In this document: one piece after another, positions 23,558 to 24,773 of the stretch | Layout: every line of letters begins with the position of its first letter | How positions within the stretch are numbered: the stretch's first letter is position 1 | From: Pseudomonadota bacterium | GTDB lineage: Bacteria; Pseudomonadota; Gammaproteobacteria; Acidiferrobacterales; Acidiferrobacteraceae | DNA length: 24,773 bases | Reading direction: 5' to 3' | Assembly (NCBI GenBank): GCA_021795255.1 | Contig: JAJYPQ010000012.1 | Location: forward strand, 1 to 24,773 | Position numbers and translations under genes: made by a program | Notes under the pieces: generated by a model | The model's database searches: none | What the model was told of the DNA's origin: nothing | Seen by the model: the letters and a program-made list of their open reading frames with translations, nothing else

Positions 23558-23586
23558 CTTTAGAAACGATGTACCATACCCTTAAG
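23558..23586 (+). promoter_or_regulatory. possible heat-shock-like promoter upstream of ftsH
   Basis: CTTTAGAAA followed by a 12-base spacer and CCCTTAAG loosely matches the sigma32 pattern (CTTGAAA and CCCCAT-like boxes) and lies about 66 bases before the ftsH start. A sibling arrangement lies at 23220-23245. ftsH is a sigma32 target in E. coli, so the idea is reasonable, but both boxes deviate from consensus. Confidence 0.25.
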
Positions 23587-23640
23587 GTCTACAACGCATT
23601 CCACGGTGTGGGTTACTCTACGCTTATAGGAAAGAGGAGT

Positions 23641-23655
23641 ATGGCGGCACCATGA
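23641..23655 (+). CDS. four-codon mini-ORF overlapping the ftsH start
   Basis: ATG-GCG-GCA-CCA-TGA, encoding MAAP, has AGGA nine bases upstream; its TGA overlaps the ftsH ATG (ATGA). It may couple or attenuate ftsH translation, or simply be chance. It is far too short to be a functional peptide in its own right. Confidence 0.25.
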   Translation: MAAP

Positions 23656-24773
23656 ACTCAAACCCATTAGATCTGCCTCCCAAGAAACCTAGCATCGAGG
23701 TTAACAAGCCGGAGAAGATACAGTTCTGGCAACGACCCGAGGCCAACCTCTTCTTTTATATCCTGCTGCTTACGGCCATGTTTTTCATGTGGGAGGCCCC
23801 TTCTTCTGTAAGGCGCCAAGAGATTCCATACAGCCGCTTTCTTCAATACCTAAAGAACAATCAAGTCGACACCGCGGTCGTTACAAAAACCTCGATTACC
23901 GGCACCTTAAAGCTAATCAACAAAACGACCGGCAAACCTGTTCAATTCAGCACTGTCCCTCTGCAGAACAACGCGCTCGCCGAACGGCTCGAACGGCATG
24001 GCGTACGCTATACCGTAAAGCACGAAAGTCCATGGCTTGGTATCTTGCTGTCCTGGGTGTTGCCGTTTGCGCTCATGATTCTTTTGTGGGGTTGGCTTGG
24101 GAAAAAAATGAGCGGCGCCGGAAGTTTTTTGAACATCGGCAACAATCGCATTCATATTCACCAAGATACCTCGCCAAAAATTACATTCAACGATGTTGCC
24201 GATACTGACGAGGCCAAGGAAGAACTTCAAGAAAGTATTCAATTCCTCAAAGATCCCGGCCGCATTCAACGGCTTGGTGGCCACATGCCAAAGGGCGTCC
24301 TGTTATTAGGCGCACCCGGCACTGGCAAAACTTTGCTGGCCCGAGCGGTGGCGGGAGAAGCTGAGGTTCCATTTTTTAATATCAGCGGCTCCGAGTTCGT
24401 CGAGATGTTTGTCGGTGTCGGCGCGGCCCGCGTGCGGGATCTGTTTCATCAGGCGCGCGACAAGGCGCCTTGTATCATTTTCATAGACGAACTCGATGCC
24501 ATCGGCCGCGCCCGTGGCGGACCCGTCATAATGGGTGGCCACGATGAGAGGGAACAAACGTTAAACCAGTTATTGACAGAGATGGACGGCTTCGATCCAT
24601 CTACGGGTGTCGTCGTCATGGCCGCTACGAACCGCCCCGAGGTGCTGGACAAGGCGCTTCTTCGCGCCGGCCGCTTTGACCGCCAGATTGTTGTTGATAA
24701 GCCGGATTTGGCGGCACGCGTCCAGATACTTAAGCTGCATGCGCGTAAACTGACATTGGCCGCTGATGTGGAT
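23652..24773 (+). CDS. ftsH: FtsH-family ATP-dependent zinc metalloprotease (partial, N-terminal 374 aa)
   Basis: This is a membrane-anchored AAA+ protease that degrades membrane and regulatory proteins; the gene runs off the right edge. A cytoplasmic N-terminal extension (1-29, Pro/Lys-rich) precedes TM1 (32-48), the periplasmic domain (about 50-125) and TM2 (128-149). The AAA module shows Walker A GAPGTGKT (220-227), pore loop FVG (253-255), Walker B IIFIDE (275-280) and the second region of homology with Arg338 and Arg341 as arginine fingers. The HEXXH protease site lies beyond the window. The long N-terminus and divergent periplasmic domain differ from E. coli FtsH, so this may be an accessory paralogue rather than the housekeeping copy. 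The ATG is 12 bases after GAGGAG and overlaps the stop of a four-codon mini-ORF. Confidence 0.93.
   Translation, partial: MNSNPLDLPPKKPSIEVNKPEKIQFWQRPEANLFFYILLLTAMFFMWEAPSSVRRQEIPYSRFLQYLKNNQVDTAVVTKTSITGTLKLINKTTGKPVQFSTVPLQNNALAERLERHGVRYTVKHESPWLGILLSWVLPFALMILLWGWLGKKMSGAGSFLNIGNNRIHIHQDTSPKITFNDVADTDEAKEELQESIQFLKDPGRIQRLGGHMPKGVLLLGAPGTGKTLLARAVAGEAEVPFFNISGSEFVEMFVGVGAARVRDLFHQARDKAPCIIFIDELDAIGRARGGPVIMGGHDEREQTLNQLLTEMDGFDPSTGVVVMAATNRPEVLDKALLRAGRFDRQIVVDKPDLAARVQILKLHARKLTLAADVD

Larger units (their letters stand above)
22990..23651. other. divergent intergenic region before ftsH
   Basis: This 662-bp gap holds the promoter of the barrel gene (TATAAT at 23035-23040, minus strand) and the upstream region of ftsH. 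It contains two copies of a TTTAGAAAC ... CCCTTAAG arrangement (23220-23245 and 23559-23586), a 14-base palindrome (23494-23507) and a four-codon mini-ORF abutting ftsH. No longer gene is supported. Confidence 0.45.

Overview
The window looks like a chromosomal segment of a GC-rich Gram-negative bacterium, most likely a gammaproteobacterium. It has outer-membrane beta-barrels, a TolC/HlyD/ABC efflux operon, CopC/CopD copper genes and a RIO1-like kinase very close to the form I know from gammaproteobacteria such as Pseudomonas. The overall flavour (metal handling, envelope stress, long GC-rich intergenic gaps of 400-700 bp) would fit an environmental, metal-exposed or acidophilic lineage. That is inference; no rRNA or other phylogenetic marker is present. 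I see no tRNA, rRNA, CRISPR array, insertion sequence or phage gene.

Layout. (1) 97-1748, minus: an NRAMP-superfamily metal transporter with non-canonical TM1 and TM6 motifs, translationally coupled to a 65-residue single-pass membrane protein. (2) 2363-3526, minus: an orphan soluble protein of 387 residues that I cannot assign. (3) 4111-4977, plus: a RIO1-type kinase, convergent with a DUF4337-type membrane protein (5071-5652, minus). (4) 6248-8682, plus: a copper-handling operon of an outer-membrane barrel protein, CopC and CopD. (5) 8901-15288, minus: a five-gene efflux operon of TolC, an HlyD/YbhG-type membrane fusion protein, a double-NBD ABC ATPase of YbhF type and two ABC-2 permeases. 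Its four junctions overlap or lie within a few bases. (6) 15731-17062, minus: small proteins, including a DUF2934-type protein and an Ala/Glu-rich partner. (7) 17291-20335, minus: a GlgX glycogen-debranching enzyme behind a class II glutamine amidotransferase that starts at a GTG placing Cys at position 2. (8) 21035-21706, minus: a self-contained unit of a palindrome-occupied promoter, a 5'-leader hairpin, an exported coiled-coil protein with a His/Pro pentapeptide tail, and an intrinsic terminator. (9) 22219-22989, minus: a second outer-membrane barrel-like protein. (10) 23652-end, plus: the N-terminal 374 residues of an FtsH-family AAA+ protease, preceded by a four-codon mini-ORF.

How it fits together: most of the region concerns the cell envelope and metals (NRAMP, CopC/D, efflux pump, barrels, His-tailed exported protein, FtsH), with a small carbohydrate/amidotransferase island. 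The amidotransferase/glgX and DUF2934 units share an identical 12-base promoter box, ATTGCCTATAAT, suggesting a common regulon. The most distinctive candidate for something undescribed is the 21035-21706 unit.
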